From Acidimicrobiales bacterium (lineage in GTDB: Bacteria; Actinomycetota; Acidimicrobiia; Acidimicrobiales; Iamiaceae), in assembly GCA_020439505.1 (NCBI GenBank), contig JAGQSO010000043.1:62001-126000 (forward strand): a stretch of 64,000 nucleotides of DNA. Reading direction: 5' to 3'. The notes under the pieces were generated by a model. The model did not search any database and was not told where the DNA came from. It saw only the letters and a program-made list of their open reading frames with translations. Shown in pieces: positions 23,652 to 33,167 of the stretch (position 1 is its first letter; each line of letters opens with the position of its first letter). The position numbers and the translations under genes are program-made.

Positions 23652-25415
23652 GTGAGCGACGACGATGCCATCCGACGCCAAGATGACCAGGAGGCGGAGC
23701 TCACCGAGCTTCGTGACCAGGCGGCCGCCCTCGAAGAGGAGGTCGGGATCCTCCGAAAGAGACTCCAGGACGCGCCGAAGCGGGTCAGAACGCTCGAAGA
23801 ACGGTTGCTGGAGACCAAGGGGCAGCTTCAACAGGCGGTCAGCCAGAACGAGAAGCTCACCTACACCCTCCGTGAAGCTCGGGACCACATCGCCGCCTTG
23901 CGCGAGGAGGTCGACAAGCTCACCCAACCCCCTGCCGCCTACGGAACGGTGCTGGGCAGCAACGACGACGGAACCATCGACGTCTTCTCGGGAGGACGGA
24001 AGATGAGGGTGGCCGCCCTCCCCGAGGTCGGTCCGGAGCTTCGACGGGGCGACGAGGTGGCGCTGAACGAGTCCTTCAGCGTCATCCTGGCTCGTCACCC
24101 CGACCGGACCGGAGAGGTGGTCACGGTCAAGGACAACATGGGCTCGAATCGGGCCTTGGTGGTCGGCCGAGCCGACGAGGAACGTGTCTGCGAATTTGTT
24201 GACGCTGCCCTGGCCGATTCGGTGAGAGCGGGTGACACCGTGTTGATGGACACCCGTTCTGGGCTGATCCTCGAGAAACTGGCCCGACCCGAGGTGGAGG
24301 AGTTGGTGCTGGAGGAGGTCCCCGACGTGTCCTACGCCGATGTCGGCGGCCTCGACGGGCAGATCGAACAGATCGCCGACGCGGTGGAACTGCCCTTCGT
24401 GCACGCCGAACTTTTCGGCGAGTACGAGCTACCCGCCCCCAAGGGCATCCTCCTCTACGGCCCGCCCGGTTGCGGCAAGACGCTGATCGCCAAGGCCGTC
24501 GCCAACTCCCTGGCCCGCAAGGTGGCCGAGGTTTCCGGCGATGAGCACGCCCGCAGCTATTTCCTGAACATCAAGGGTCCCGAGCTCCTCAACAAATACG
24601 TCGGCGAAACCGAGCGCCAGATCCGGCTGGTCTTCCAGAGGGCCAGAGAGAAGTCCGAGGAGGGCTGGCCGGTGATCGTGTTCTTCGATGAGATGGACTC
24701 GATGTTCCGGACCCGGGGGTCGGGGATCAGCTCGGACATGGAGTCGACGATCGTTCCCCAGTTGCTGGCCGAGATCGACGGCGTCGAGACCCTCAAGAAC
24801 GTCATCGTGATCGGTGCCTCGAACCGCGAGGACCTCATCGACCCGGCGATTCTCAGGCCGGGTCGACTCGATGTGAAGATCAAGATCGAACGCCCCGACG
24901 AAGGCGCGGCGGCGCAGATCTTCGCCCGCTACCTGACCACCGGTCTGCCCCTGGATCCCGACGAGGTGCGCGACCTGGGCGGGGGAGATCCTGACAAGTG
25001 CGTCATGTCGATGATCGAGTCGACGGTCGAGGAGATGTACCGAGCCGACGACGACAACCAGTTCTTGGAGGTGACCTACCAGAACGGTGACAAGGAGGTC
25101 ATGTACTTCAAGGACTTCGCTTCGGGCGCCATGATCGAGAACATCGTGCGCAGGGCCAAGAAGCTGGCCATCAAGCGCCAGATCGCAGGCGGTACCAGGG
25201 GAATCCGCTCCCAAGACCTGTTGGATTCGATCCACCAGGAGTACAAGGAGCACGAGGATCTGCCCAACACCACCAACCCCGATGACTGGGCGAAGATCTC
25301 GGGCAAGAAGGGCGAGCGGATCGTCTACATCCGCACCCTCGTCAAGCACGACGAGGACGCCGAGCCGGCCGGGGGCAGGTCGATCGAGAGGGTGGCTACC
25401 GGCCAGTACCTGTAG
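23652..25415 (+). CDS. arc: Proteasome-associated ATPase ARC (Mpa)
   Basis: 587 residues from GTG 23652, behind AGGGAGG; an open frame to 23529 is not used. A long coiled coil (about 8-92) binds Pup, then come OB domains, then an AAA ATPase with Walker A GPPGCGKT near 270, Walker [11 protein letters not shown] near 341-350 and the arginine-finger region ILRPGRLD. The last residues are GQYL, the penultimate-Tyr tail that docks into the proteasome alpha ring. The hexamer unfolds pupylated proteins and threads them into the 20S core. A convergent small membrane-protein gene separates it from dop, so it is transcribed on its own. Confidence 0.96.
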   Translation: MSDDDAIRRQDDQEAELTELRDQAAALEEEVGILRKRLQDAPKRVRTLEERLLETKGQLQQAVSQNEKLTYTLREARDHIAALREEVDKLTQPPAAYGTVLGSNDDGTIDVFSGGRKMRVAALPEVGPELRRGDEVALNESFSVILARHPDRTGEVVTVKDNMGSNRALVVGRADEERVCEFVDAALADSVRAGDTVLMDTRSGLILEKLARPEVEELVLEEVPDVSYADVGGLDGQIEQIADAVELPFVHAELFGEYELPAPKGILLYGPPGCGKTLIAKAVANSLARKVAEVSGDEHARSYFLNIKGPELLNKYVGETERQIRLVFQRAREKSEEGWPVIVFFDEMDSMFRTRGSGISSDMESTIVPQLLAEIDGVETLKNVIVIGASNREDLIDPAILRPGRLDVKIKIERPDEGAAAQIFARYLTTGLPLDPDEVRDLGGGDPDKCVMSMIESTVEEMYRADDDNQFLEVTYQNGDKEVMYFKDFASGAMIENIVRRAKKLAIKRQIAGGTRGIRSQDLLDSIHQEYKEHEDLPNTTNPDDWAKISGKKGERIVYIRTLVKHDEDAEPAGGRSIERVATGQYL

Positions 25416-25442
25416 CCGGTGTTCGGAAGCGGCGGGTGACCG

Positions 25443-25697
25443 TCAGCTACGACCCCGGACCGCATTCAGAACCGCGAGGACGATCACCGCACCCAGGACC
25501 GTACCGATGAGGCCCGAGGGGGCGAGGTCCAGGCCGTTTCCGGTGAGGAGGTTCAGAACCAGGCCACCGACGAAGGACCCGGCGAGGCCTGCCCCCAACA
25601 GCGGCCCCCAGTCGGCGGGTCGGGAACTGCCGCCGAGGATCATGTTGGCGATCCAACCGGCGAGCATGCCCCAAAGCAGGATGGCGAGGATTATCAC
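25443..25697 (-). CDS. Small membrane protein, GlsB/YeaQ/YmgE family
   Basis: About 84 residues from GTG 25697. Three glycine-rich membrane helices (ILAILLWGMLAGWIANMIL; GPLLGAGLAGSFVGGLVLNLL; GLIGTVLGAVIVLAVLNAV) match this stress-linked family. An upstream ATG (25751) in frame is unlikely because a TACAAA -10 box (25722-25727, minus) with a GTGCAA element 16 bp upstream lies between. It is inserted head-to-head with dop and tail-to-tail with arc, and has no known link to pupylation. Confidence 0.7.
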   Translation of the reverse strand: MIILAILLWGMLAGWIANMILGGSSRPADWGPLLGAGLAGSFVGGLVLNLLTGNGLDLAPSGLIGTVLGAVIVLAVLNAVRGRS

Positions 25698-25796
25698 GAG
25701 GGAGACCGATCTGGTGGCTTCTTTGTAATGACGGCCCTGAGCGTTGCACATCACAGTTGACGGGGAGAACAGCGGATAGTCCACCCCGCCTGCCGG

Positions 25797-25802
25797 TAGG
25801 GT
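25797..25802 (+). promoter_or_regulatory. -10 box TAGGGT of dop, leaderless
   Basis: TAGGGT lies 7 nt before GTG 25810 and overlaps the alternative GTG at 25801, which decides the start in favour of 25810. Confidence 0.5.
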
Positions 25803-25809
25803 GCGCGGC

Positions 25810-27321
25810 GTGGCGCTTCGGAAGGTTCTGGGTATCGAGACCGAGTACGGGATCGTGCAGCGGGGCCCAGGGGAGTCGAACCCCGTAACCGCGTCGTCCT
25901 TGTTGATCAACGCCTACTTGGCCGACCTGCAGAACCGGCAGACCAATGTGCCCACCGTCGGGTGGGACTTCGAGGATGAGACCCCAGGCAACGACGCCCG
26001 GGGTGGGTCTGGCCGCGCCGGTCGACCGCCTGAGGTCGAAACCCACCTGGTGAACGCAGTGCTCACCAACGGCGCCCGGTACTACGTGGACCACGCCCAT
26101 CCTGAGATGTCCAGCCCGGAGTGTGCCGACCCGATGTCGGTCGTGCTCTACGACGCGGCCGCCGACCTCATCCTGCGGAGGTCCATGGCTGCGGCGGCGA
26201 GGTTCCTTCCCGAAGGCTCGGAGCTGGTGGTCTACAAGAACAACTCCGACGGCAAGGGCAACTCCTACGGGTGCCACGAGAACTATCTGATGGCCCGCGG
26301 CGTGCCGTTCAGTCGCATCGTGGCCGGCGTCACGGCCCACTTCGTGACCCGTCAGATCTACACCGGCAGCGGAAAGATCGGATCCGAGGCACCCGGGCTC
26401 GGCGTGGCCGAGATCCCCTATCAGATCACCCAGAGAGCCGACTTCTTCGAGGCTGAGGTCGGTCTGGAGACGACGCTCAAACGTCCGATCGTCAACACCC
26501 GCGACGAACCGCACGCCGACGCTCAGAAGTACCGCCGGTTGCACGTGATAACCGGTGACGCCAACTGCTCCGAAGTCGCCACGCTCCTCAAGGTTGGAAC
26601 CACGGCGTTCGTGCTGGCGATGGTCGAGGACGACGCCCTCGACCACCCCACGATCTTCCGCTCACCGGTTCAGGCCATGCGTCAGGTGTCCTACGACCTC
26701 ACCCTCAGATGGCCCATCGAGCTGGTCGACGGCGGCACCACCACCGCCCTGAACGTTCAGTGGGATCTGTTCAGGAAGGCGCGTCAGTGGAGCGAACGTC
26801 ACGGCTTCGACGCGGTGGGAGGCGAGGCGGGTCGGGTCGTTCTTCAACGTTGGGAGGAGATCCTGACGGGCCTCGAGGAGGACCCTGCCCGTCTCGCCGA
26901 TCGACTCGACTGGGTCGCCAAGCACCGGCTGCTCACCGCCTACCAGGAACGCCACGGTCTCCGATGGTCCGACCCTCGCCTCGCCGCCGTCGCCCTGCAG
27001 TATCACGACCTTCGACCTGAGCGATCCCTCGCGGCGCGTGCCGGGTTGCAACGTCTCACCGCCGACTCGGCGGTGGAGACCGCCACCACCGACCCCCCGG
27101 CCGATACCCGTGCGTATTTCCGGGGTCGATGCCTTCAGCGCTGGGGTGTCGATGTCGTCGCCGCCAACTGGGACTCGATGGTCTTCGACACCGGAGCCGA
27201 GGCGTTGCGCCGAGTGCCGATGATGGAACCGCTCCGGGGTACCAAGGCTCATGTGGGGTCGTTGATCGACCAGAGCACCGATCCGGCCGACCTGCTGGCT
27301 AGGTTGAGCAGCGCCGGATGA
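25810..27321 (+). CDS. dop: Dop, Pup deamidase/depupylase
   Basis: 503 residues. It shares the glutamine-synthetase-like fold of PafA. The N-terminal GIETEYGI carries the metal-binding glutamates; [20 protein letters not shown] and [18 protein letters not shown] are conserved nucleotide/Pup-binding regions. The loop of about 35 residues after VGWDFEDETPG is the Dop-specific insertion that distinguishes it from PafA. It converts the C-terminal Gln of Pup to Glu and removes Pup from substrates. Its stop lies 12 nt before pup and overlaps the pup ribosome binding site. It heads the run dop-pup-prcB-prcA. Confidence 0.95.
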   Translation: MALRKVLGIETEYGIVQRGPGESNPVTASSLLINAYLADLQNRQTNVPTVGWDFEDETPGNDARGGSGRAGRPPEVETHLVNAVLTNGARYYVDHAHPEMSSPECADPMSVVLYDAAADLILRRSMAAAARFLPEGSELVVYKNNSDGKGNSYGCHENYLMARGVPFSRIVAGVTAHFVTRQIYTGSGKIGSEAPGLGVAEIPYQITQRADFFEAEVGLETTLKRPIVNTRDEPHADAQKYRRLHVITGDANCSEVATLLKVGTTAFVLAMVEDDALDHPTIFRSPVQAMRQVSYDLTLRWPIELVDGGTTTALNVQWDLFRKARQWSERHGFDAVGGEAGRVVLQRWEEILTGLEEDPARLADRLDWVAKHRLLTAYQERHGLRWSDPRLAAVALQYHDLRPERSLAARAGLQRLTADSAVETATTDPPADTRAYFRGRCLQRWGVDVVAANWDSMVFDTGAEALRRVPMMEPLRGTKAHVGSLIDQSTDPADLLARLSSAG

Positions 27322-27333
27322 AGGAGGTCCGAC

Positions 27334-27528
27334 ATGGCTGAACAAGAGCAGAAGCGCAAACCAACGCCCACCCGGGCAGCAGACGAGACGGTCGATGCAC
27401 CCGCGGCGTCCGAGGCAGGAGCGAAGCTGAAGGCTGACATCGACGACCTCCTCGACGAGATCGACGAGGTCCTCGAATCCAACGCCGAGGACTTCGTGCG
27501 CTCCTACGTCCAAAAGGGTGGCCAGTAG
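27334..27528 (+). CDS. pup: Pup, prokaryotic ubiquitin-like protein
   Basis: 64 residues, acidic and mostly disordered, with a helix-forming middle (LKADIDDLLDEIDEVL) that pairs with the ARC coiled coil. It ends VQKGGQ, so the C-terminal Gln must be deamidated by Dop before PafA joins Pup to substrate lysines. The strong site AAGGAGGT (27321-27328) lies upstream, the best ribosome binding site in the locus, fitting the need for many copies. Confidence 0.97.
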   Translation: MAEQEQKRKPTPTRAADETVDAPAASEAGAKLKADIDDLLDEIDEVLESNAEDFVRSYVQKGGQ

Positions 27529-27553
27529 CTGTAGGCGCAAAGAGATCGACGGC

Positions 27554-27559
27554 TACCCT
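27554..27559 (+). promoter_or_regulatory. -10 box TACCCT of prcB, possible internal leaderless promoter
   Basis: TACCCT lies 6 nt before GTG 27566, downstream of pup. Confidence 0.35.
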
Positions 27560-27565
27560 GACCGC

Positions 27566-28363
27566 GTGCAGATACCGACCTTCTCGCCCGGCGACGATCC
27601 CGGGCCCGATTTCGCTGCTCTCCTGAGGCGCCAGGGGCTGGTCCCCGAGATGCCGACGGGACCGGTCGCGGCCGCAGGGCCGGTCACCCACGGGACGACG
27701 GTTGTGGCACTGCGCTATGCCGACGGTGTGGTCATGGCGGGCGATCGGCGGGCCACCTCGGGACATCTGATCAGCCACCGCTCCATCGAGAAGGTGTTCG
27801 CCGCGGACCGGTGGTCAGGGGTGGCGATCGCTGGGGCTGCCGGTCCGGCGATGGACATGGTCAAGCTGTTCCAACTTCAGCTCGAGCACTACGAGAAGGT
27901 GGAGGGATGGCCCCTCTCGCTGGAAGGCAAGGCCAACCAGCTCTCGGCCATGGTGCGCAACCACCTACCCGCCGCCATGCAGGGCTTGGCGGTCGTACCC
28001 CTGTTCGCGGGCTTTGACACCCGACGTCGCCTGGGACGGCTGTTCCAATACGACATCACCGGTGGCCGCTACGAGGAGAACGACTACGCCACCTCGGGAT
28101 CGGGCGGCCTGCACGCCGCCACCGTCCTGAAGCTGGGATTCCGTGACGGCCTGGAACGCCAGGCCGCCCTGGACCTCGCGCTGCACGCTCTGGTCACCGC
28201 GGCGGACGAGGACTCGGCTACCGGCGGTCCCGATGTGCGTCGCAATATCTGGCCCGTGGTGGCAACTATCGACGGCGAGGGTTTCACCCGCATCGACGAC
28301 GAGGAACTGGCCGATGCCTACACGCGGCTCCTGGCCCTGACCGATGGAGGGTCGGCCCGATGA
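27566..28363 (+). CDS. prcB: Proteasome beta subunit
   Basis: 265 residues from GTG 27566. A propeptide of 43 residues ends at THG, and Thr44 (TTVVALRYADGVVMAGDRR) becomes the catalytic N-terminal nucleophile after self-cleavage; the Asp and Lys of the active site lie in AGDRRAT and IEKVF. It forms the inner rings of the 20S core. A large fraction of actinobacterial beta subunits have somewhat longer propeptides. The start lies 37 nt after pup; the end overlaps prcA by 4 nt (ATGA), which gives equal subunit output. Confidence 0.96.
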   Translation: MQIPTFSPGDDPGPDFAALLRRQGLVPEMPTGPVAAAGPVTHGTTVVALRYADGVVMAGDRRATSGHLISHRSIEKVFAADRWSGVAIAGAAGPAMDMVKLFQLQLEHYEKVEGWPLSLEGKANQLSAMVRNHLPAAMQGLAVVPLFAGFDTRRRLGRLFQYDITGGRYEENDYATSGSGGLHAATVLKLGFRDGLERQAALDLALHALVTAADEDSATGGPDVRRNIWPVVATIDGEGFTRIDDEELADAYTRLLALTDGGSAR

Positions 28364-29049
28364 GCATGCCGTTCTACGTCGCCCCCGAACAGGTCATGAA
28401 GGACCGCGCCGACTACGCGCGCAAGGGGATCGCTCGGGGCCGAAGCCTCGTCGCACTGATCTGTGTCGAGGGGATCCTCGTCGTTGCCGAGAACCCGTCC
28501 AGCACGCTCAGGAAGGTCTCGGAAATCTATGACCGCATCGCCTTCGCCGGGGTCGGCAAGTACAACGAGTTCGATCAGCTCCGGATCGCGGGTGTGAGGG
28601 CAGCCGACCTGAAGGGCTACTCCTTCAGCCGGGAAGATGTGGATGCGAGAAGCCTCGCCAACCAGTACGCCCAGATCCTGGGCCAGGTCTTCACCCATGA
28701 GATGAAGCCGCTGGAGGTGGAGATCCTCGTCGCTGAGGTCGGAGCCGATCCCCACGACGACCAGCTGTTCCACCTCCTCTATGACGGCACCGTGATCGAC
28801 GAGGACTCGAACTCCACCCTGGGCGGAGACGCCGAGGCGGTGGCGGAGCGTCTGCACGGCGACCTCGGTGACACCGAGACCCCCGACCTGGCAGCGGCCC
28901 TCCATGCCGCGGTGACCGCCCTGGGGGGACCGGACCGGGCGCTTGGGCCGGCGGATCTCGAGGTGGCGCTGCTGGAACGAAACGGGGCCCGCCGCTGTTT
29001 CCGTCGCCTCGACGACGCCGAGGTCGCGGCCCTGCTTCCCCCAGGCTGA
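28360..29049 (+). CDS. prcA: Proteasome alpha subunit
   Basis: 229 residues. The N-terminal helix region MPFYVAPEQVMKDRADYARKG is the gate of the outer ring; GRSLVALICVEGILVVAENP begins the fold, and no catalytic Thr is present. The C-terminal tail lacks a long acidic extension. Alpha rings dock the QYL tail of ARC and the other activators. It overlaps prcB by 4 nt, and the next start, of a lipoprotein gene, comes 5 nt after its stop. Confidence 0.95.
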   Translation: MSMPFYVAPEQVMKDRADYARKGIARGRSLVALICVEGILVVAENPSSTLRKVSEIYDRIAFAGVGKYNEFDQLRIAGVRAADLKGYSFSREDVDARSLANQYAQILGQVFTHEMKPLEVEILVAEVGADPHDDQLFHLLYDGTVIDEDSNSTLGGDAEAVAERLHGDLGDTETPDLAAALHAAVTALGGPDRALGPADLEVALLERNGARRCFRRLDDAEVAALLPPG

Positions 29050-29054
29050 CATTC

Positions 29055-29717
29055 ATGAACCGGTCGGCGGCGATCCGACAGGGCACGCTCGAAGCCCGAT
29101 CGCACGCGGCAATCGGGTGGCTCCTGGTCACGGCACTCACCATGGCCCTGATGGTCGGGTGCACGTCTGAGCCGACCGCGACCGACCCTCCCGGTCAGCG
29201 TGACTCGGTGGTCGGGCCTTCGGGGTCCTCCCCGCCATCGACGAACGGCACCGTGGCCGTCGACGAGTGGGCTCAGGGCTTTTGCCGCGGCTTCACCCAG
29301 TGGCTGCAACAGATGAGCGCAGCGGGAGAGGCACTGCCTTCGATGATCGTTCCAGGCGATCTTCCCGGTGCCCGTGACGCCATCGCCCAGTTGTTCGAGG
29401 ACGTCGCCACCGGTACGGAAGAGTTCACCGAGACCCTCGAAAGGGGTGACCCGCCGGCCATTTCGCGCGGGGACGAGTTCGAGTCGGCACTGGTGTCGCG
29501 CTTCGAGCAGTTCGGTCGAGCCATGTCGTCGGCCTCCGAAGCCGCCGGAGCCGTCGACACCTCCGATCCCATCGAGTTCCAGAACAAGGTCACCGAGTTG
29601 GTGGCCACATTTCAGAGCGAGATAGCGGCGGTGAGCACGTCCTTCACCGAGATCGACGACCGTTTCCCGGACCGTCGCCTGGCGGCCGCGGTGTCCAAGG
29701 AGTGCTCCATCGGCTGA
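29055..29717 (+). CDS. Putative secreted lipoprotein
   Basis: 220 residues. The N-terminus has a long basic region, the hydrophobic segment AAIGWLLVTALTMALMVGC, and a lipobox LMVGC, so it should be lipid-anchored outside the membrane. A Ser/Thr/Pro-rich linker (about 38-65) precedes a helical domain with only two further cysteines (FCRG and KECSIG), which may form a disulfide. No enzyme motif is seen. It follows prcA by 5 nt, so it is probably transcribed with the core proteasome genes though it acts in another compartment. The family was not recognised. Confidence 0.7.
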   Translation: MNRSAAIRQGTLEARSHAAIGWLLVTALTMALMVGCTSEPTATDPPGQRDSVVGPSGSSPPSTNGTVAVDEWAQGFCRGFTQWLQQMSAAGEALPSMIVPGDLPGARDAIAQLFEDVATGTEEFTETLERGDPPAISRGDEFESALVSRFEQFGRAMSSASEAAGAVDTSDPIEFQNKVTELVATFQSEIAAVSTSFTEIDDRFPDRRLAAAVSKECSIG

Positions 29718-29811
29718 ACCCTCTCCGATTGCCACGACGCATCATCTGGATCGTTGACAGGGCTGGTGGGCCGAGGGCCTCAGGTGCCCGCCAACCTTGT
29801 GGTGACGCCGG

Positions 29812-29817
29812 TACGGT
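29812..29817 (+). promoter_or_regulatory. -10 box TACGGT of pafA, leaderless
   Basis: TACGGT lies 6 nt upstream of the GTG at 29824. Confidence 0.45.
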
Positions 29818-29823
29818 GAGGGG

Positions 29824-31182
29824 GTGGAGCGCCGGATATTTGGTCTCGAGAACGAGTACGGCGTCACCTGCACGTCCCGGGGCCAGAGGCGGTTGAGCCC
29901 CGATGAGGTCGCCCGCTATCTGTTCCGGAGGGTGGTCTCGTGGGGACGCAGCAGCAACGTCTTCCTCGCCAACGGTGCCCGCTTGTACCTCGACGTCGGC
30001 AGCCACCCGGAGTACGCCACGCCCGAGTGCGACTCGGTGCGGGAGCTGGTGATCCACGACAAGGCAGGGGAGCGCATCCTCGAGCAGCTCGTGATGAGCG
30101 CCGAGCAGCGGCTGAGCGAGGAGGGCATTCGGGGCACGATCTACCTGTTCAAGAACAACACCGACTCCGCCGGCAACTCCTACGGATGCCATGAGAACTA
30201 CCTGACCAGCCGGCGTGACGACTTCGGCCATTACGCGGAGGTGCTGATCCCCTTCCTCATCAGCCGCCAGATCTACGCCGGGGCAGGCAAGGTCCTCCAT
30301 ACGGCGCGAGGGGCGATGTTCTCGATCAGCCAACGGGCCGAGCACATCTGGGAGGGGGTGTCCAGCGCCACCACCCGGTCCCGGCCGATCATCAACACCC
30401 GCGACGAACCCCATGCCGACGCGGAGCGGTACCGCCGGCTCCACGTGATCGTCGGCGACTCGAACATGAGCGAGCATGCGACGTTCCTCAAGGTGGGAGC
30501 GACGAGCCTGTTGCTGAGGATGCTCGAGGAGCCCAACGTGGTGCTTCGGGACATGACGCTGGAGAACCCGATCCGGGCCATTCGTGAGATCAGCCACGAC
30601 ATCACCTGTACCCGCAAGGTCCGCCTGGCCAACGGCCGCGAAGTATCAGCGCTGGACATCCAGAGCGAGTACCTGCAGCGGGCGCTGCGCTACGCCGAGA
30701 CCCGAGGCCTGAACCCGGAGGAGAAGATGGCGCTGGACGCCTGGGAACATGCCGTCACCACCATCGAGCGCGACCCTCTGGCCCTCGACACCGGGTGTGA
30801 CTGGGTGATCAAGCACAACCTGATCGAGGCGTACCGCGAACGCCACGGCCTGAGCCTGTCGGATCCTCAGGTCGCCTTGGTGGACCTCCAGTACCACGAC
30901 ATCAGCAGGGAGCGAGGCCTCTTCTACCGGATGCAGAACCGCGGTCTTCTCGACCGGGTTTGCGATGACGAGGAGATCGACGTGGCCACCGATCAACCCC
31001 CGCAGACGACGCGGGCGAGGTTGCGGGGTGAGTTCATCCGCAAGGCCAAGGAACGTAAGCGTGACTACACGGTCGACTGGGTGCACCTGAAGCTGAACGA
31101 CCAAGCCCAGCGCACCGTCTTGTGCAAGGACCCGTTCAAGGCTCACGACGACCGGGTCGAGAAGCTGATCGAGTCCCTCTGA
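29824..31182 (+). CDS. pafA: PafA, Pup-protein ligase
   Basis: 452 residues from GTG 29824. It has the same fold as Dop (FGLENEYGV at the N terminus, [39 protein letters not shown]), but without the Dop loop insertion. It uses ATP to phosphorylate the C-terminal Glu of Pup and form an isopeptide bond with substrate lysines. The stop overlaps the start of the DUF3866 gene (TGATG). Confidence 0.96.
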   Translation: MERRIFGLENEYGVTCTSRGQRRLSPDEVARYLFRRVVSWGRSSNVFLANGARLYLDVGSHPEYATPECDSVRELVIHDKAGERILEQLVMSAEQRLSEEGIRGTIYLFKNNTDSAGNSYGCHENYLTSRRDDFGHYAEVLIPFLISRQIYAGAGKVLHTARGAMFSISQRAEHIWEGVSSATTRSRPIINTRDEPHADAERYRRLHVIVGDSNMSEHATFLKVGATSLLLRMLEEPNVVLRDMTLENPIRAIREISHDITCTRKVRLANGREVSALDIQSEYLQRALRYAETRGLNPEEKMALDAWEHAVTTIERDPLALDTGCDWVIKHNLIEAYRERHGLSLSDPQVALVDLQYHDISRERGLFYRMQNRGLLDRVCDDEEIDVATDQPPQTTRARLRGEFIRKAKERKRDYTVDWVHLKLNDQAQRTVLCKDPFKAHDDRVEKLIESL

Positions 31183-32210
31183 TGCCGTCCTTCGCCGAGG
31201 GTGTGGTGGCCGCGGTGCTGGGCGAGCGGTCGGGGATCGTCCGGGTACGGCTGGAGAACGGGGACCGTGCCTACAGCGTCACCCAGACCACCGGTCCGGT
31301 CGAGGTGGGTGACCGCGTGGTGGTCAACACCACTGCTGTCGATCTCGCGCTCGGTACCGGGGGGTGGCACATCGTTCACTGGAACCTGACCCGGGGACCC
31401 TGGAAGGTGCCGGGTCCTGGCCACCTGATGAAGTTGCGTTACACCAGCGTGCAGGTCGACACCGGAGCGGCCGAGGAACACGACCCCGACATCCCATCGG
31501 ATCTCGGGGGCACGCCAGTGGTGGTGGCGGGGCTTCACAGCCAGCTTCCGGTTGTCGCGGTGGCACTCGACGCGGCTCTGCCTGGTGTGCGGATCGCATA
31601 TGTGATGACCGACGGGGGCGCCCTTCCGTTGGCCCTGAGCGACACCGTTGCGGAGCTAGGTGAGAAGGGGCTGCTGGTCGGAACGGTCACCGCTGGTCAC
31701 GCCTTCGGAGGTGACCACGAGTGCCTCAACGTTCCCAGCGCGCTTGCGGTGGCCCGCCATCGCCTCGACGCCGACGTGATCATCGTGGCGATGGGCCCTG
31801 GGGTGGCCGGTACCGGGAGCCGGCTGGGATACACCGCCCTCGAAGTGGCGCCGATCCTCGACGCGGTCGACTGGCTGGGAGGATGGCCGATCGCATGTGC
31901 CCGGGCCTCCTCGGGTGATGCCCGGTCCCGCCATCAGGGCCTCAGCCACCACACCATCACCGCCCTGGAGGCGGTTCGCTCCAAGGTGACGATCGCGCTC
32001 CCGCCCGCCCTCGAGCCGCCGACCCATCTCGGTCGGCACGACTGGGTGCAGGTCGAACCAGGTCCGATTGGTGACGAGATGGCCGCCCGAGGTCTGACGG
32101 TCAAGACGATGGGACGCGGTTTCGACGAAGACCGGCTCTTCTTCGAAACCACCGCGGTCGCCGGCCGGCTTGCCGCCGAGCGAGGCGGGACCTCTCGTCG
32201 GGGCGTTTAG
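31182..32210 (+). CDS. DUF3866 family protein
   Basis: 342 residues. The N-terminal beta-rich part (EGVVAAVLGERSGIVRVRLENGDRAYSV) is followed by an alpha/beta part with GGTPVVVAGLHSQLP, VTAGHAFGGDHECLNVPSAL, MGPGVAGTGSRLGYTALEV and SHHTITAL. Family function is unknown; members are often encoded beside pafA in actinobacteria. The one-base overlap with pafA (TGATG) argues for translation from the same mRNA, and so for a link to pupylation or its regulation. No signal peptide is seen. Confidence 0.8.
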   Translation: MPSFAEGVVAAVLGERSGIVRVRLENGDRAYSVTQTTGPVEVGDRVVVNTTAVDLALGTGGWHIVHWNLTRGPWKVPGPGHLMKLRYTSVQVDTGAAEEHDPDIPSDLGGTPVVVAGLHSQLPVVAVALDAALPGVRIAYVMTDGGALPLALSDTVAELGEKGLLVGTVTAGHAFGGDHECLNVPSALAVARHRLDADVIIVAMGPGVAGTGSRLGYTALEVAPILDAVDWLGGWPIACARASSGDARSRHQGLSHHTITALEAVRSKVTIALPPALEPPTHLGRHDWVQVEPGPIGDEMAARGLTVKTMGRGFDEDRLFFETTAVAGRLAAERGGTSRRGV

Positions 32211-32213
32211 TCT
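32208..32213 (+). promoter_or_regulatory. -10 box TAGTCT of pafB, leaderless
   Basis: TAGTCT lies 9 nt upstream of the ATG at 32223 and contains the TAG stop of the DUF3866 gene. Confidence 0.45.
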
Positions 32214-32222
32214 CACTCGCTG

Positions 32223-33167
32223 ATGTCCGCTCGTCGCCTGGAACGCCTCGTCTCGCTGATGAACGTGCTCCAGGACACGACGCGTGCCCTGTCGGCGGCC
32301 GAGCTGCGCGACCGGGTCGCCGGCTATCCCGACAACAACGATTCGTTCCATCGGCAGTTCGAGCGCGACAAGGACGAACTGCGCGAGATGGGGATTCCTC
32401 TGGTCGTGGAGGCGGTACCCGCCTCGGACCCCCCGATCCTGGGCTACCGGATCGACAGGAGAGAGCTCTTCCAAACGCCCTCGGACCTGACCGAGGACGA
32501 GGTCGAGGCGCTGAACATGGCGGCCTCGGTGGTCGGCTTTTCGGGTGGGCTCTCCCGGCAGGCCCTGTTCAAGGTCGGTGGTGTGGCGGCGGCTGGATCG
32601 CAGCGGGTCGAGATGGTCTACGACGCCGACCTGATCGCCATGTTCACAGCCGTGGTCGACCGGTGCGTTCTGCGCTTCGTGTACCACGGAGAGGCCCGCG
32701 AGGTGGATCCCGCTCGTCTCCAGTTCGCCCGTGGTCGGTGGTATCTGGGTGGTTTCGACAGAGGTCGTAGGGGGTTTCGTTGGTTCAGGGTGAGCCGTGT
32801 CGAAGGTGGGTTGGAGGTTGGGGCCCCCAATTCGGCCCAGACCATCGCCGATCATGGCGCAACCCTCACCCTCGATCCCTGGGCGCTTCCCGGCGATCCA
32901 CCGGTGACGGCGCGTATCTGGTTCGATCCGGTGGCGGCCTCGACGGTCAGGGACCAGGTTCCGGACGCGACGGTTCTCGCCGACGACGGTGACGGCCTGG
33001 TGGTCGAGATGGAGGTGCTCAACTGGGAGGGATTTCGCTCCTGGGTCCTGACCTTCCTGGAACGGGCCGAGGTCCTCGGGCCACCGGACCTGCGCCAGAT
33101 GATGGTCGACTGGCTCGAGTCGATCGCCGCCTCCGGTGCTGCTCCAGGCGGCGAGGCCACCTCATGA
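32223..33167 (+). CDS. pafB: PafB, WYL-domain transcriptional activator
   Basis: 314 residues: an N-terminal winged helix (ERLVSLMNVLQDTTRALSAAEL), then a WYL domain (about 130-215; RFVYHGEAREVDPARLQFARGRWYLGGFDRGRRGFRWF) and a C-terminal WCX extension. With PafC it forms the DNA-damage-responsive activator known in mycobacteria. The stop overlaps the pafC start by 4 nt (ATGA). Confidence 0.93.
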   Translation: MSARRLERLVSLMNVLQDTTRALSAAELRDRVAGYPDNNDSFHRQFERDKDELREMGIPLVVEAVPASDPPILGYRIDRRELFQTPSDLTEDEVEALNMAASVVGFSGGLSRQALFKVGGVAAAGSQRVEMVYDADLIAMFTAVVDRCVLRFVYHGEAREVDPARLQFARGRWYLGGFDRGRRGFRWFRVSRVEGGLEVGAPNSAQTIADHGATLTLDPWALPGDPPVTARIWFDPVAASTVRDQVPDATVLADDGDGLVVEMEVLNWEGFRSWVLTFLERAEVLGPPDLRQMMVDWLESIAASGAAPGGEATS